Assembly: GCA_964400735.1 (NCBI GenBank)
Contig: CAYNVQ010000001.1
Span: 744,001 to 808,000 of the forward strand
DNA: 64,000 bases
Source: CAYNVQ01 sp964400735
GTDB lineage: Bacteria; Acidobacteriota; Aminicenantia; Aminicenantales; Aminicenantaceae
Reading direction: 5' to 3'
Shown here: positions 15,177 through 24,600 of the stretch, in pieces
Numbering within the stretch: position 1 is the first letter of the stretch
Layout: every line of letters begins with the position of its first letter
Program-made: the position numbers and the translations under genes
Notes under the pieces: generated by a model
Seen by the model: only the letters and a program-made list of their open reading frames with translations
The model's database searches: none
What the model was told of the DNA's origin: nothing

Positions 15177-16115
15177 GTGCCTTTCCGCCACAAGCATCTT
15201 TTGGGCATAGAGCCTCTTTCGAAAGAGGACATAATTTTGATCCTGGATACAGCCGAATCCTTCCTTGAAATTTCGACACGAGAAGTAAAAAAAGTTCCGA
15301 CTCTCAGGGGAAAAACTATCATCAACCTGTTTTTCGAACCAAGCACACGAACGAGAAGTTCGTTCGAGCTTGCCGCAAAAAGACTGAGTGCCGATATCGT
15401 CAATTTCAGCCGGCAGACTAGCAGCGTTATCAAGGGAGAGACACTAAAGGATACTGTCCTCAATTTAGAAGCCATGCAGTCCGACGCTATTATCATCAGA
15501 CACGCCTGTCCCGGAACCGCCCATTTTATCAGCACATTTTGTCGCTCACATGTCATCAATGCTGGTGATGGAGCCCATGAACATCCTACCCAGGCACTAT
15601 TGGATGCCTTTACCATAAGACAAGAGAGGAAAAGCCTGGAAGGGTTGAAAGTCTTGATCGTGGGCGACATTCTCCATAGCCGCGTCGCGCGATCCAACAT
15701 TTTCCTTTTGACTAAATTAGGAGCCGAAGTCGTCTGTGTTGGCCCCCCTCCTCTGGTTCCCGAGGAATTCGAGGCATTCGGTGTGAACATAGATTTCGAC
15801 CTCGACAGAGCTATACAGGGAGCAGATGTGATCATGATGTTGAGGATTCAAATGGAAAGGCAGCAAAAAAATTTCTTTCCCTCCATTCGAGAATACCGGG
15901 AGATCTTCGGTCTGACTCAAAAAAGATTCCGCCGGGCCAAAAAAAATGCGATCATCATGCACCCTGGACCTATAAACAGAGGGGTGGAGATATCTGCCGA
16001 TCTGGCAGACTCGGCCAAATCTGTCATTCTCAAACAGGTTGAAAACGGCATCGCAGTAAGAATGGCTGTCTTGTACCTTTTGCTAGGAGGAAAAGAGCGT
16101 GAGATTACTGATTAA
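15177..16115 (+). CDS. pyrB: Aspartate carbamoyltransferase catalytic subunit PyrB
   Basis: Condenses carbamoyl phosphate with aspartate. Seen: carbamoyl-phosphate loop FEPSTRTRSSFELAAKRL, then HPTQALLDAFTI and the aspartate-binding MLRIQMERQ, with HPGPINRGVEI near the C-terminus. Starts with GTG at 15177, after AGGAGAAAGCCC. 312 residues; no PyrI subunit is nearby. Overlaps pyrC by 17 bases. Confidence 0.95.
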   Translation: MPFRHKHLLGIEPLSKEDIILILDTAESFLEISTREVKKVPTLRGKTIINLFFEPSTRTRSSFELAAKRLSADIVNFSRQTSSVIKGETLKDTVLNLEAMQSDAIIIRHACPGTAHFISTFCRSHVINAGDGAHEHPTQALLDAFTIRQERKSLEGLKVLIVGDILHSRVARSNIFLLTKLGAEVVCVGPPPLVPEEFEAFGVNIDFDLDRAIQGADVIMMLRIQMERQQKNFFPSIREYREIFGLTQKRFRRAKKNAIIMHPGPINRGVEISADLADSAKSVILKQVENGIAVRMAVLYLLLGGKEREITD

Positions 16116-17373
16116 AAATGGAAGGGTAATAGATCCTGCTTCAGGAACCGATGATACCCTCGATATACTTATCGACAAAGGAAAATTTGTCGAAATCAAG
16201 CCGAAGATCCAGGCAGATGACCTCAAAACGGTGGACGCTTCTCGCCTGGTTGTCGCCCCAGGATTCATCGATATGCATGTACACCTTCGTGAGCCCGGAC
16301 AGGAAGAAAAGGAGACCATCAGGACCGGCTCGATGGCAGCGGCAAGAGGGGGTTTCACCACAATAGCCTGCATGCCCAATACGGTTCCGGTCAACGATAC
16401 CCGGGGGGTTACGGAGTACATTCTCTCGGAGGCCAAGAAAAAAGCATTGGTCAATGTGCTTCCCATTGCAGCCGTGACCCGGGGGCTCGATGGCGAAGAG
16501 TTGACCGATATGGCCGACCTGAAAGCAGCCGGAGCTGTCGCCTTCTCGGATGACGGGCATCCGGTGGAAAATAGCCTTGTAATGCGGAGGGCCTTGGAAT
16601 ACTCCAAACTTCTCGATACGCTGATTATCGATCACTGTGAAGACAGAAACCTCAGTGCGGGTGGCCTAATGCATGAGGGCCAATATTCTTTGAAACTGGG
16701 GATAAAAGGAATACCCGCTTCCTCGGAAGAGGTCATGGTCTTCCGAAATATCGTTTTGGCGAGAGAAACCAAAGCCAAGGTCCACATCGCCCACTTGAGC
16801 GTCAAAGGGGCATCCGAGGCCCTCAAAATGGCTAAAAAAGCAGGTATCAAAATAACCGCAGAGGTGACACCGCACCATCTCTTTTTGACTGACGCCTCGT
16901 TGGAAAGTTACGATACCAACTTGAAAGTCAATCCTCCCCTTCGCAGCCAAAAGGATATTCAGGCTCTAATCGAGGCGATCAAGGGAGGCTGGATCGACGT
17001 CTTCGCCACAGATCATGCTCCCCACACACCTGACGAAAAAGACGTCGAACTCGACCAAGCTCCCTTCGGCATCGCTGGTCTGGAAACAGCCGTTCCTCTT
17101 TTCCTCGACAAATTGGTCAATAAAAACATCATCTCACTCGAGAAATTTGTCGAAATGATCTCCACCAACCCGGCCAAAATTTTAGGGCTCGATAACAAGG
17201 GAAGGATCCGTGTAGGTGCAGACGCGGATTTAACTATCCTCAAGCTGCATCAAGAGGTGGCGGTTGATACTTCTCAATTCCAGTCTAAAGGCCGTAACAA
17301 TCCGTTCCACGGCTGGAAGCTTAAAGGAACTCCGGTTATGACGATCGTGAGCGGAAAAATCGTTTATTCTTGA
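16099..17373 (+). CDS. pyrC: Dihydroorotase PyrC
   Basis: Zinc amidohydrolase that closes carbamoyl aspartate to dihydroorotate. The class-I type (424 residues) is shown by the metal-binding FIDMHVHLREPGQEEKETI near residues 55-73, VHIAHLSVKGA, VTPHHLFLTD and FATDHAPHTPDEK. Starts with GTG (16099) inside the end of pyrB, with AGGAGG just before it. Confidence 0.95.
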   Translation: MRLLIKNGRVIDPASGTDDTLDILIDKGKFVEIKPKIQADDLKTVDASRLVVAPGFIDMHVHLREPGQEEKETIRTGSMAAARGGFTTIACMPNTVPVNDTRGVTEYILSEAKKKALVNVLPIAAVTRGLDGEELTDMADLKAAGAVAFSDDGHPVENSLVMRRALEYSKLLDTLIIDHCEDRNLSAGGLMHEGQYSLKLGIKGIPASSEEVMVFRNIVLARETKAKVHIAHLSVKGASEALKMAKKAGIKITAEVTPHHLFLTDASLESYDTNLKVNPPLRSQKDIQALIEAIKGGWIDVFATDHAPHTPDEKDVELDQAPFGIAGLETAVPLFLDKLVNKNIISLEKFVEMISTNPAKILGLDNKGRIRVGADADLTILKLHQEVAVDTSQFQSKGRNNPFHGWKLKGTPVMTIVSGKIVYS

Positions 17374-17380
17374 GTATTCC

Positions 17381-18130
17381 ATGGCTAGAAAATGGCCTTA
17401 TCTCGAGAAAAAAATCGGTCATCGATTTACCAATCCAGAGCTCTTGAAAAACGCTTTGACCCACAGGTCCTACGCTTATGAAGCGAATGAAGAGGATTTT
17501 GCGGATAACGAGATCCTTGAGTTTCTGGGAGATTCTGTCTTGGGGCTGGCGGTGGCTGACTTTTTGGTCTCAATGTATCCAGGGGTCCCCGAAGGAGAAC
17601 TCTCGAAACTGAAATCGACTGTGGCCAGCACCTCATCACTGTATAATTTTGCGAGAAACCTGAAACTTGATCGATTCATTCTTCTCGGAAAAGGAGAGGA
17701 AAAAAGCGGAGGAAGGAATAAAAAGACCATATTGGCCGGGGCCTATGAGGCTCTTATCGCATCGATCTATCTCGATGCAGGATATGATGAGGTTAAAAAT
17801 TTTCTTTTTCCCAAACTGGAATCATTCTTCAAAAAAATCAATGTGAAAAAATTTATGATCAATAATTTCAAATCGGCATTACAGGAATATTTCCAAAAAG
17901 AAAGTTTTCCCCCTCCCGTCTACAAAACGATAACAACCAAAGGGCCTGACCACAAAAGACAATTCACTGTTGAGGTTTTTCTAAGAAAAAATCCCCTGGC
18001 AAAAGCCACCGGCAAATCTATCAAGGAAGCTGAGCAAAAGGCGGCTCAGAAAGCTCTCAAAAGCCTGCTGGGAAGGAAAATAAAGATTTTCTCGTCTGAT
18101 ACGTTTCTTTTGAAGAAAAAGCATGATTGA
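17381..18130 (+). CDS. rnc: Ribonuclease III
   Basis: Double-strand-specific endoribonuclease for rRNA and mRNA processing. The catalytic signature NEILEFLGDSVLGLAVAD lies near residue 43, and the second acidic cluster is in KKTILAGAYEALIASIYLD. A C-terminal dsRNA-binding domain starts at SALQEYFQKESFPPP and ends with KEAEQKAAQKALKSLLG. It overlaps the next gene by 8 bases and follows pyrC by 7, so it may be read through from the pyr operon. Confidence 0.95.
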   Translation: MARKWPYLEKKIGHRFTNPELLKNALTHRSYAYEANEEDFADNEILEFLGDSVLGLAVADFLVSMYPGVPEGELSKLKSTVASTSSLYNFARNLKLDRFILLGKGEEKSGGRNKKTILAGAYEALIASIYLDAGYDEVKNFLFPKLESFFKKINVKKFMINNFKSALQEYFQKESFPPPVYKTITTKGPDHKRQFTVEVFLRKNPLAKATGKSIKEAEQKAAQKALKSLLGRKIKIFSSDTFLLKKKHD

Positions 18131-18461
18131 TTCCTATGTTTTCGGACGCATGGTCATCTCCGGAAAGGCCTATTCATCCGATCTGATTGTACTGCCGGAT
18201 AAAATTCTCTCTTCCTGGTGGAGAAAAATCGGCCACCGGTTGTGCCTGGAGGATCTCAAGGACGTTCTGAGCGAAAACTTTGATGTGCTCGTAATAGGAA
18301 CCGGATATATGGGATTGATGAAGGTCGAGAAGGAAGTCATTGAGTACGCCCGCGATCAGGGGTTTCATCTTCATATCGAAAAAACTAGAAAGGCCGTCGA
18401 GGCTTTCAACAACTACAGCAGTCAGAACATAGCCATTGGTGCATTTCACCTGACCTGTTAA
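18123..18461 (+). CDS. Mth938-like (DUF498/AAMDC-type) domain protein
   Basis: A 112-residue single-domain protein. Start MIDSYVFGRMVISGKAYSSD, then WWRKIGHRLCLEDL and the glycine-rich VLVIGTGYMGLMKVE, and AVEAFNNYSSQNIAIGAFHL at the end, fit the Mth938 fold. Relatives include the human complex I assembly factor NDUFAF3 and AAMDC; bacterial members have no assigned reaction. It is translationally coupled to rnc. Confidence 0.85.
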   Translation: MIDSYVFGRMVISGKAYSSDLIVLPDKILSSWWRKIGHRLCLEDLKDVLSENFDVLVIGTGYMGLMKVEKEVIEYARDQGFHLHIEKTRKAVEAFNNYSSQNIAIGAFHLTC

Positions 18462-18748
18462 CCTGAATTACTAATAAAAAATGCCGATATCATTTTCTAA
18501 TACACACAGGTTGGGAATTCGTGCCGACCTGGCTGTAGATAAAAACAGAAATCTTCTTCGTTCTTCCTCACATTTTAATGTCAGGACGGAGCAGGTTGGT
18601 AGAGGCATTTTTTGCCCTTCGGACGAGCCGACCCAACCTACCGCAATCTCAAAACAACAGCTTCGTCGCAACCCGGGTAGGTTGGCTCTGTTCGCGGGAT
18701 TAGGTTGGGTCAACATTTCACTTCAGCCTAGTAGGCCACTTCCTCGCC

Positions 18749-18828
18749 CAACCTTATACGTAAGGGGTGGGGTGGGTTGGCGGTGGGGTGGGTTGGCGGT
18801 GGGGTGGCAGTGACTCGCTAATAACCAA
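18749..18828 (-). repeat. Dispersed intergenic repeat, copy 3, with internal expansion
   Basis: Starts CCAACCTTATACGTAAGG, passes through GTGGGTTGGC and ends TGACTCGCTAATAACC. The outer parts match the reverse complement of copy 2 (14289-14337) in order, but the centre carries extra units of GGGGTGGGTTGGCGGT. This copy therefore lies in the opposite orientation and has been internally amplified. Confidence 0.5.
18769..18807 (+). repeat. 16-bp G-rich tandem repeat, about 2.4 units
   Basis: Two perfect copies of GGGGTGGGTTGGCGGT (18769-18784 and 18785-18800) and a partial third (18801-18807). Five runs of three or four G separated by loops of 1 and 8 bases fit the pattern for an intramolecular G-quadruplex on the plus strand, 32 bases before the next gene. 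Confidence 0.8.
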
Positions 18829-18838
18829 GGTTAGTCAA

Positions 18839-19489
18839 ATGGCCAAGTGCAAACGGTGTGAAAAAAGAAAGGCGAAGAGACTCTGCCCAGCGCTGGGGAT
18901 CTCTCTGTGCAGCCTCTGTTGTGGCCAGATCAGACAGAAGGAGGTCCACTGCTCCGCCGACTGTCCCCACTTGTCCAAACATATCTCCTACCAGGAAAAA
19001 AGGACCATCGAAAAAGGGATGGCTTCGTCTCATCCCTCTTCTCGCCAGGAAGAAAATGTTCTGGAAGACGAACGATTGGCCTGGTTGGCTTTACATATTG
19101 AAATCTCTATCAAAGAATATGGGGATAAAAGCTTATCATTCAGCGATAAAGAAGCCCTCTTGGCGTTGGAATTTGCCCGCGAGAGGATCGAAAAAGAGAC
19201 CAGTCTCATTCTCCTGTCCGAGCAAAAAATCCCAACTCAAAATGCCTTGGGAGAAGCCATTTATCAGAGGGCTGAAAAATGCCGTTATGAAGGGCGGGTC
19301 ATCTTGACGGGGATTCCCCAAAAATACACCACGGATGAAAAACTCCGGGTTTTGGATCACATAATCGTGACCGCAAAAAATCTCGCTCGAGATAATATTG
19401 AAGGTCGCCGTTACATCCAGACGGTTATGGAAAGATTCTCAAAAATCCAAAACCTCAGCCGGCAAAAAAAGATTATGATGCCTTCCTAG
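18839..19489 (+). CDS. Cysteine-rich zinc-ribbon-like protein
   Basis: 216 residues from ATG 18839; an upstream ATG at 18767 would translate the tandem repeat and is rejected. The first 45 residues carry nine Cys and two His: CKRCEKRKAKRLCPALG, then SLCSLCCGQIRQKEVHC and CPHLSKH, a pattern found in uncharacterised proteins with CPALG-x-LCPxCCG motifs and probably binding zinc. The rest is helical without known motifs. Function unknown. Its 3' end overlaps the convergent permease gene by 17 bases. Confidence 0.75.
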   Translation: MAKCKRCEKRKAKRLCPALGISLCSLCCGQIRQKEVHCSADCPHLSKHISYQEKRTIEKGMASSHPSSRQEENVLEDERLAWLALHIEISIKEYGDKSLSFSDKEALLALEFARERIEKETSLILLSEQKIPTQNALGEAIYQRAEKCRYEGRVILTGIPQKYTTDEKLRVLDHIIVTAKNLARDNIEGRRYIQTVMERFSKIQNLSRQKKIMMPS

Positions 19490-20516
19490 CTCCCTGCCCT
19501 CTGCTCATGAAGACAGCGACAAAATTCAGTTCCGGGATATTGCTGCAAACGATCTTTATAACTGCTGCGATGGGAACCGCCAGAATCATCCCCGGGATCC
19601 CCCACAACCAGCCCCAGAAAAACAGGAAAAAAAGCACAACCAAAGGGCTCAAATCCAATCCTTCCCCCATGATCCGTGGCTCAATGAGATTTCCCATAAC
19701 CATCTGGATAAAGATCAGGATCAGAAGTATCCAGAAGGCAGGCCAGATGGTTTCGAATTGAAAAAAGGCTATGAAGACAGGAAAGGCAGTGGCGATGATG
19801 GATCCGATATTCGGGATGTAATTCAAAACGAAAGTCAAAAATCCAAAAACGACGGCAAAATCCACACCGAAGAGCAAAAGCACAATCAAGACAAAAACAC
19901 CAGTGAAAAAACTAACGACTGTTTTGATAGCCAGATAGCGCTGAATCTGGCTGTCGATGTTTTGGATAACTTCTGATATCTTGGAGGCTCTGGTCGAGCT
20001 GAAAGAAAGCTCGATTTTGGGAATGACCTGCCCTCTTCCTGCCAGTATAAAAATCAAGAATATCAGAAGCAGAAAAAGGTTCGACAAAAAGGAAAAAAAG
20101 GGACCCAGCGAATTGAGGAGAATACTTCCGATTTTTCCCAGATCGAGCTGCTTGAGCCAATCGATCGGCCCTCCTTCTGGACCTGTTAGGTTATACTTTT
20201 CTTGAATTGAATTAAGAATCACATCGACTTTCTGGCTGTATTTGGGAATTCCAGAGGCAAATGCTTTGCCGCTTGAATAGATGAGCGACCCCATAAGGTA
20301 AAGGATGAAAAACGTCAAAATCAGGATAAAAATGATCGAAATAACCCGGGGGATCTTGAGGCTAGTCATAAAATCTAACAGCGGAGCGAGAACAAAGGAA
20401 ATGAACACAGCAAGGGAAAAGGGAAATAGAACGGGCTTTGCCAACCAAAGAACCACGCCGCCGATAAAAATAACGATAATCACCATCGACCCTGTGATCA
20501 CCTTGTTGCCTTGCAT
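19473..20516 (-). CDS. AI-2E family (PerM-like) membrane transporter
   Basis: A 347-residue polytopic membrane protein with about eight hydrophobic segments. Segment order and motifs such as FAVVFGFLTFVLNYIPNIGS and GNLIEPRIMG fit the AI-2E exporter/PerM family. Members export autoinducer-2 or ions, or have unknown substrates; nothing nearby (no luxS) indicates AI-2. Transcribed alone on the minus strand. Confidence 0.9.
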   Translation of the reverse strand: MQGNKVITGSMVIIVIFIGGVVLWLAKPVLFPFSLAVFISFVLAPLLDFMTSLKIPRVISIIFILILTFFILYLMGSLIYSSGKAFASGIPKYSQKVDVILNSIQEKYNLTGPEGGPIDWLKQLDLGKIGSILLNSLGPFFSFLSNLFLLLIFLIFILAGRGQVIPKIELSFSSTRASKISEVIQNIDSQIQRYLAIKTVVSFFTGVFVLIVLLLFGVDFAVVFGFLTFVLNYIPNIGSIIATAFPVFIAFFQFETIWPAFWILLILIFIQMVMGNLIEPRIMGEGLDLSPLVVLFFLFFWGWLWGIPGMILAVPIAAVIKIVCSNIPELNFVAVFMSRGQGARKAS

Positions 20517-20644
20517 AAAAACCTCTATCGCTTTTCATTATATTCTATTATTTGGGCAAACAAAAGCCAAAATTTGACTCTTTTTTATCCCCTCACGCCT
20601 GACAAAATTCCCCCTCCAAAGAGGTGATCAGAGGAGGATGAATA

Positions 20645-20678
20645 TCACCCCTGTATTCACCTAAAAAGGCTATTGACC
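20645..20678 (+). promoter_or_regulatory. 34-nt c-di-GMP-gene element, copy C
   Basis: Starts TCACCCCTG, keeps ATTCAC in the middle and ends TATTGACC; 26 of 34 positions equal copy A at 1872. It is followed after 9 bases by CCCTGTATAAA (20688-20698), the same block that follows copy A directly. It is 80 bases upstream of the first diguanylate cyclase of the phosphorelay cluster and is the likely control site for that operon. Confidence 0.55.
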
Positions 20679-20757
20679 GACATTTTTCCCTGTATAAAAT
20701 CTTGTAAGAGGAACGGAGAGGCCCTATTTATAAGAAACGTGACGGATAAAAAACATA

Positions 20758-21657
20758 ATGAAAGTTTTAATTGCCGAGGATGATCCTATCTCATGCAAAG
20801 CATTGGAAAGTAATCTCAAGGAATGGGGATATTCAGTGGTCGCGGCAAGAGATGGCAGCGAAGCATGGAAACTGGCAAAATCCAATGACATAAGATTAGC
20901 CATTCTCGACTGGAACATGCCAGGCATCGATGGTATAGAACTATCTCAAAGAATCCGCAAGGAATACCAGAAAGATGATACAAAATACATCTATATCATT
21001 CTGCTCACCGGAAGGGGCGGGCAGGATGACATCATTCAGGGCTTGTCAACCGGAGCTGATGATTACATCACCAAACCCTACAGCTTTATGGAACTTAAAT
21101 ACCGCGTTCAAACCGGCGAGCGCATCATCCGCAACGAGGATAAGCGCATTAGACTGGCTAATCTCGACCATCTGACAAAGTTGTGGAACAGGAACAAAAT
21201 CTTTGAGTTTTTAGAGTCTGAACTCAAAAGAGGCGAAAGGGAAGGCACATCGACAGGCGTGGTGATGATCGATATCGACCATTTCAAACGAATCAATGAC
21301 CGATATGGACACCTTACTGGAGATAGAGTCCTTATCGAGGTCTCGGATCGACTAAAATTGGCCATTAGACCCTATGATAAAATTGGCCGTTACGGAGGAG
21401 ATGAAATACTTGTGGTCCTCCCAAAATGTGGAAATTCAGAAGCCAAAAAAATCGCCAAGCGGCTCTATGCCGCTGTAACTGATCAGAAGGTCACCACCGA
21501 TGCTGGTTCATTGGAAATCAACATCAGTATTGGTTGTGTTTCTAACGAACGATTTCACAAGGCGACAAAAATGCAACTCGTCCAGGCAAGCGATAAAGCG
21601 CTTTTGTCAGCGAAAAAAAGAGGACGGGATAGAATTATTTTGGCCAGGTCCATGTAA
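20758..21657 (+). CDS. Response regulator with diguanylate cyclase domain (REC-GGDEF), 1
   Basis: A 299-residue PleD-like protein. Receiver (1-125): acidic pair in LIAEDD, phosphoacceptor Asp in AILDWNMPGIDG, Thr in ILLTGR and Lys in DYITKPY. GGDEF domain (about 135-299): DIDHFKRINDRYGHLTGD for metal and GTP, GRYGGDEILVVLP as the active loop (GGDEI instead of GGDEF), and the inhibitory RxxD as RPYD. Expected to make c-di-GMP when phosphorylated. First gene of a five-gene relay cluster. Confidence 0.92.
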   Translation: MKVLIAEDDPISCKALESNLKEWGYSVVAARDGSEAWKLAKSNDIRLAILDWNMPGIDGIELSQRIRKEYQKDDTKYIYIILLTGRGGQDDIIQGLSTGADDYITKPYSFMELKYRVQTGERIIRNEDKRIRLANLDHLTKLWNRNKIFEFLESELKRGEREGTSTGVVMIDIDHFKRINDRYGHLTGDRVLIEVSDRLKLAIRPYDKIGRYGGDEILVVLPKCGNSEAKKIAKRLYAAVTDQKVTTDAGSLEINISIGCVSNERFHKATKMQLVQASDKALLSAKKRGRDRIILARSM

Positions 21658-21677
21658 CAATCATCGGGCTTAAGGAA

Positions 21678-24600
21678 ATGATGGACGAAAAAGATATTTT
21701 GGAGAGTTTGAATAGGAGACAAAGCCTGTCACCAGATGTGCACGAGCCTCTCCATCTCGAAAAAAAATTACAGATAGAGAGAGCTTATTTAGACCAGCTT
21801 TTCGAAAGCGCACAAGAGGCAATCGTCTTGGCCGACAAACAAGGCCATGTCATTAGAATCAACTCAGAATTCTCCAGGCTCTTTGGCTATACTAAAGATG
21901 AAATCCTGGGAAAATCTATCGATCAACTAGTCGCCCCTGCTGAAGTTCAAGATCAGGCTCTGTTTATCACACAACGGACGCTTCTGGGTGAAAAATTGCG
22001 CCTGGAAACCGTTCGCCGTCATAAAAACGGGAAATTGATCGATGTATCCATTCTCGCCTCACCTATTATCGTCGATGGAAAGCTGGAAGCGATATTTGGC
22101 ATATATCGGGATATTTCCGAACAAAAAAAGATAATCGACAGTCTAAAGGAATCGGAAAAAAGATTTCATGATATCGCGCTCAGCTCGGCCGATTGGATCT
22201 GGGAAGTCGATATAGAAGGCAAATACACCTTTGCTTCCGGAAAGGTGAGACAAATCTTGGGTTACGAACCTCACGAGATTATAGGAAAAACGCCATTTGA
22301 TTTGATGCCCTCGAAGGAAGCACAAAGGATAAGCGAGGCTTTCATTCGTGCTATTTCCGAAAAACAACCGATCGTAGATCTCGAGAACTGGAATCTAACC
22401 AAAGATGGAAAAGAAGTTTTGCTCCTCACCAATGGAGTCCCTATCCTTGCGGAAAGTGGAGAATTCCTGGGATACCGGGGTGTAGACAAAGACATAACCG
22501 ACCGGAAATGGACCGAAGAAAAGCTGAAGGCCAACGAGGAAAAATACCGGATGATCTTCGAATCTTTCCATGATGTCTATTACCGTACGGACAACAATGG
22601 CAACATCACTGATATCAGCCCCTCTGTATTCAAACAGGCAGGATACAGCACAGAAGAAGTCATCGGAAAACCGGTGGCCATGTTTTATCAACACCCGGAA
22701 GATCGCGACGCCCTCATTAAAAAGCTTCTAGAAAATGGATTCGCCAATGACTATGAGCTTACGTTGTTGGCCAAAGATGGGAGAAAGATATTTACATCCG
22801 CCAATGCGAGAATGATCTATGATGCAAATCAACAACCCATAGGCGTAGAGGGAGTTCTCCGTGACATTACAGAGCGCAAGCAGGCCGAAGCCGCGCTCAG
22901 GAAAAGAGAGGAACAGTTCAGGAGCATCTTCCAGGAATCGCCCATCGGCATTGAGCTCTATGACTCCAGCGGCAATCTCCTCGAGGCCAATGAAGCCAGT
23001 CTTGAAATATTTGGGATTCAAAATCATGACACGGGCAGAAGGGTCAACCTTTTTAAGAATCCAGTCCTGTCAGAAAAGGCAACATATAAACTACTCAACG
23101 GAGAACTGACGAAATATGAAGTCTTGTTTGATTTTGAAAAAATCAAGGAATTCAACCTTTTCGAAACCAGTAAGTCAGGTTCAATCTATCTCGATGTACT
23201 AATAACCCCCATAGGGAAAGATGAAAACACAAATCCTACAGGATACCTTGTTCAGCTGCAAGATATCACCGAGCGCAAGGAAACCGAGGAAGCCTTACAA
23301 AAAGAAGCGGCTAAGCTCTCGGCCATGATTTCTGGCATGGAAGAGGGAGTGGTTTTTGCCGACAGTGATAACAACATAGTGGAAGTGAATGGCTATTTTC
23401 TCCGTCTGGCTAAAAGAGAAAAACCCGAAGTCATAGGAAAGAGCTTATGGGATTTCCATCCCCAAGTTTCCGGAGACAAACTGAGAGCCTATATAGAAAA
23501 TTTTCGAAGCTCCCCTCAATCTCAGCCCATCATCATCCAGAGGCCCATGTTTGGATTAGAGACCATTATGCGCATGCAGCCTATCTACTTTAAGAACCGA
23601 TACGAAGGCATCATCGTCAACCTCATCGACGTGACCCAACTCGTCACTGCCCAGAAAAAGGCTCAGAGCGCCGACCAAGCCAAAAGCGAGTTCCTAGCTA
23701 ACATCAGTCACGAGATCCGAACTCCCATGAACGGTATTTTGGGCATGACAGACCTTGTGCTGGAGACAAACCTTACGCCCGAACAGGAAGAATACATAAC
23801 CGGAATAAAAAAATCAGCAGAATCCATGATGACTCTTATCAATGACCTTTTGGATTTTTCGAAGGTTGAGGCGAAAAAAATTGAGCTCGAATCGATAAGC
23901 TTCAATGTGCATGACTTCATCTATGAAACCGTCTCCCCCTTAGCCCTTGAGGCCTATAAAAAGAAACTCGATCTTGTTTGTGACGTTCCCCAATCGATCT
24001 CCTATCGGGTGACAGGTGATCCAGCCCGGCTGAAGCAGGTCCTGGTCAATCTCTTATCCAATGCTTTGAAGTTCACCAATAAGGGAGAAGTCGTCGTTTC
24101 AGTAAAAGAAGAACTGAAAACAACCGAAGCCGTTTCTTTGCAATTCACTGTACGGGATACCGGAATCGGTATCCCCCAAGATAAACAGGAAATCATTTTC
24201 AATGCCTTCGCTCAAGCAGATGGTTCCATGACACGCAAATTTGGAGGAACCGGACTCGGGCTTTCAATATCACGCCAATTTGTCGAGCTCATGGGGGGCC
24301 GGATTTGGGTGGAAAGCGAAGTTGATAAAGGCAGCGAATTTCATTTCACGGTGAAATTAGGAGTGGACAATGAAGAACAGCCGGCATTACATGCCGATAA
24401 GAAGCTGCCGCTCGATAACCTATCGGCTCTTCTCATTGACGACAATACCACTACTCGGCGGGTTATTAAAGATATGTTGAGTGGAGAGAAAATACAGCTT
24501 TCTGAAGCTGAAAGTGCAGAGGAAGCCCTTACTTTTATCGATAAGGCCGAGAGGGAGGGCAGATCTTTTTCTTTTTATCTTCTCGATGCCTATCTTCCTG

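Larger units (their letters stand above)
18462..18838. other. Repeat-rich intergenic region
   Basis: No gene is supported; an in-frame extension of the following gene would read through the tandem repeat as a Gly/Trp/Val peptide. The region contains several related GGTTGG/CCAACC blocks (18594-18599, 18633-18638, 18680-18684, 18702-18708) that can fold as inverted repeats, and ends with dispersed repeat copy 3 and its internal tandem array. Confidence 0.6.

Noticed and set aside
18767..18838. N-terminal extension of the cysteine-rich protein encoded by the tandem repeat
   Set aside because: It translates the G-rich repeat as a Gly/Trp/Val peptide; the ATG at 18839 directly before the Cys motifs is the sensible start.
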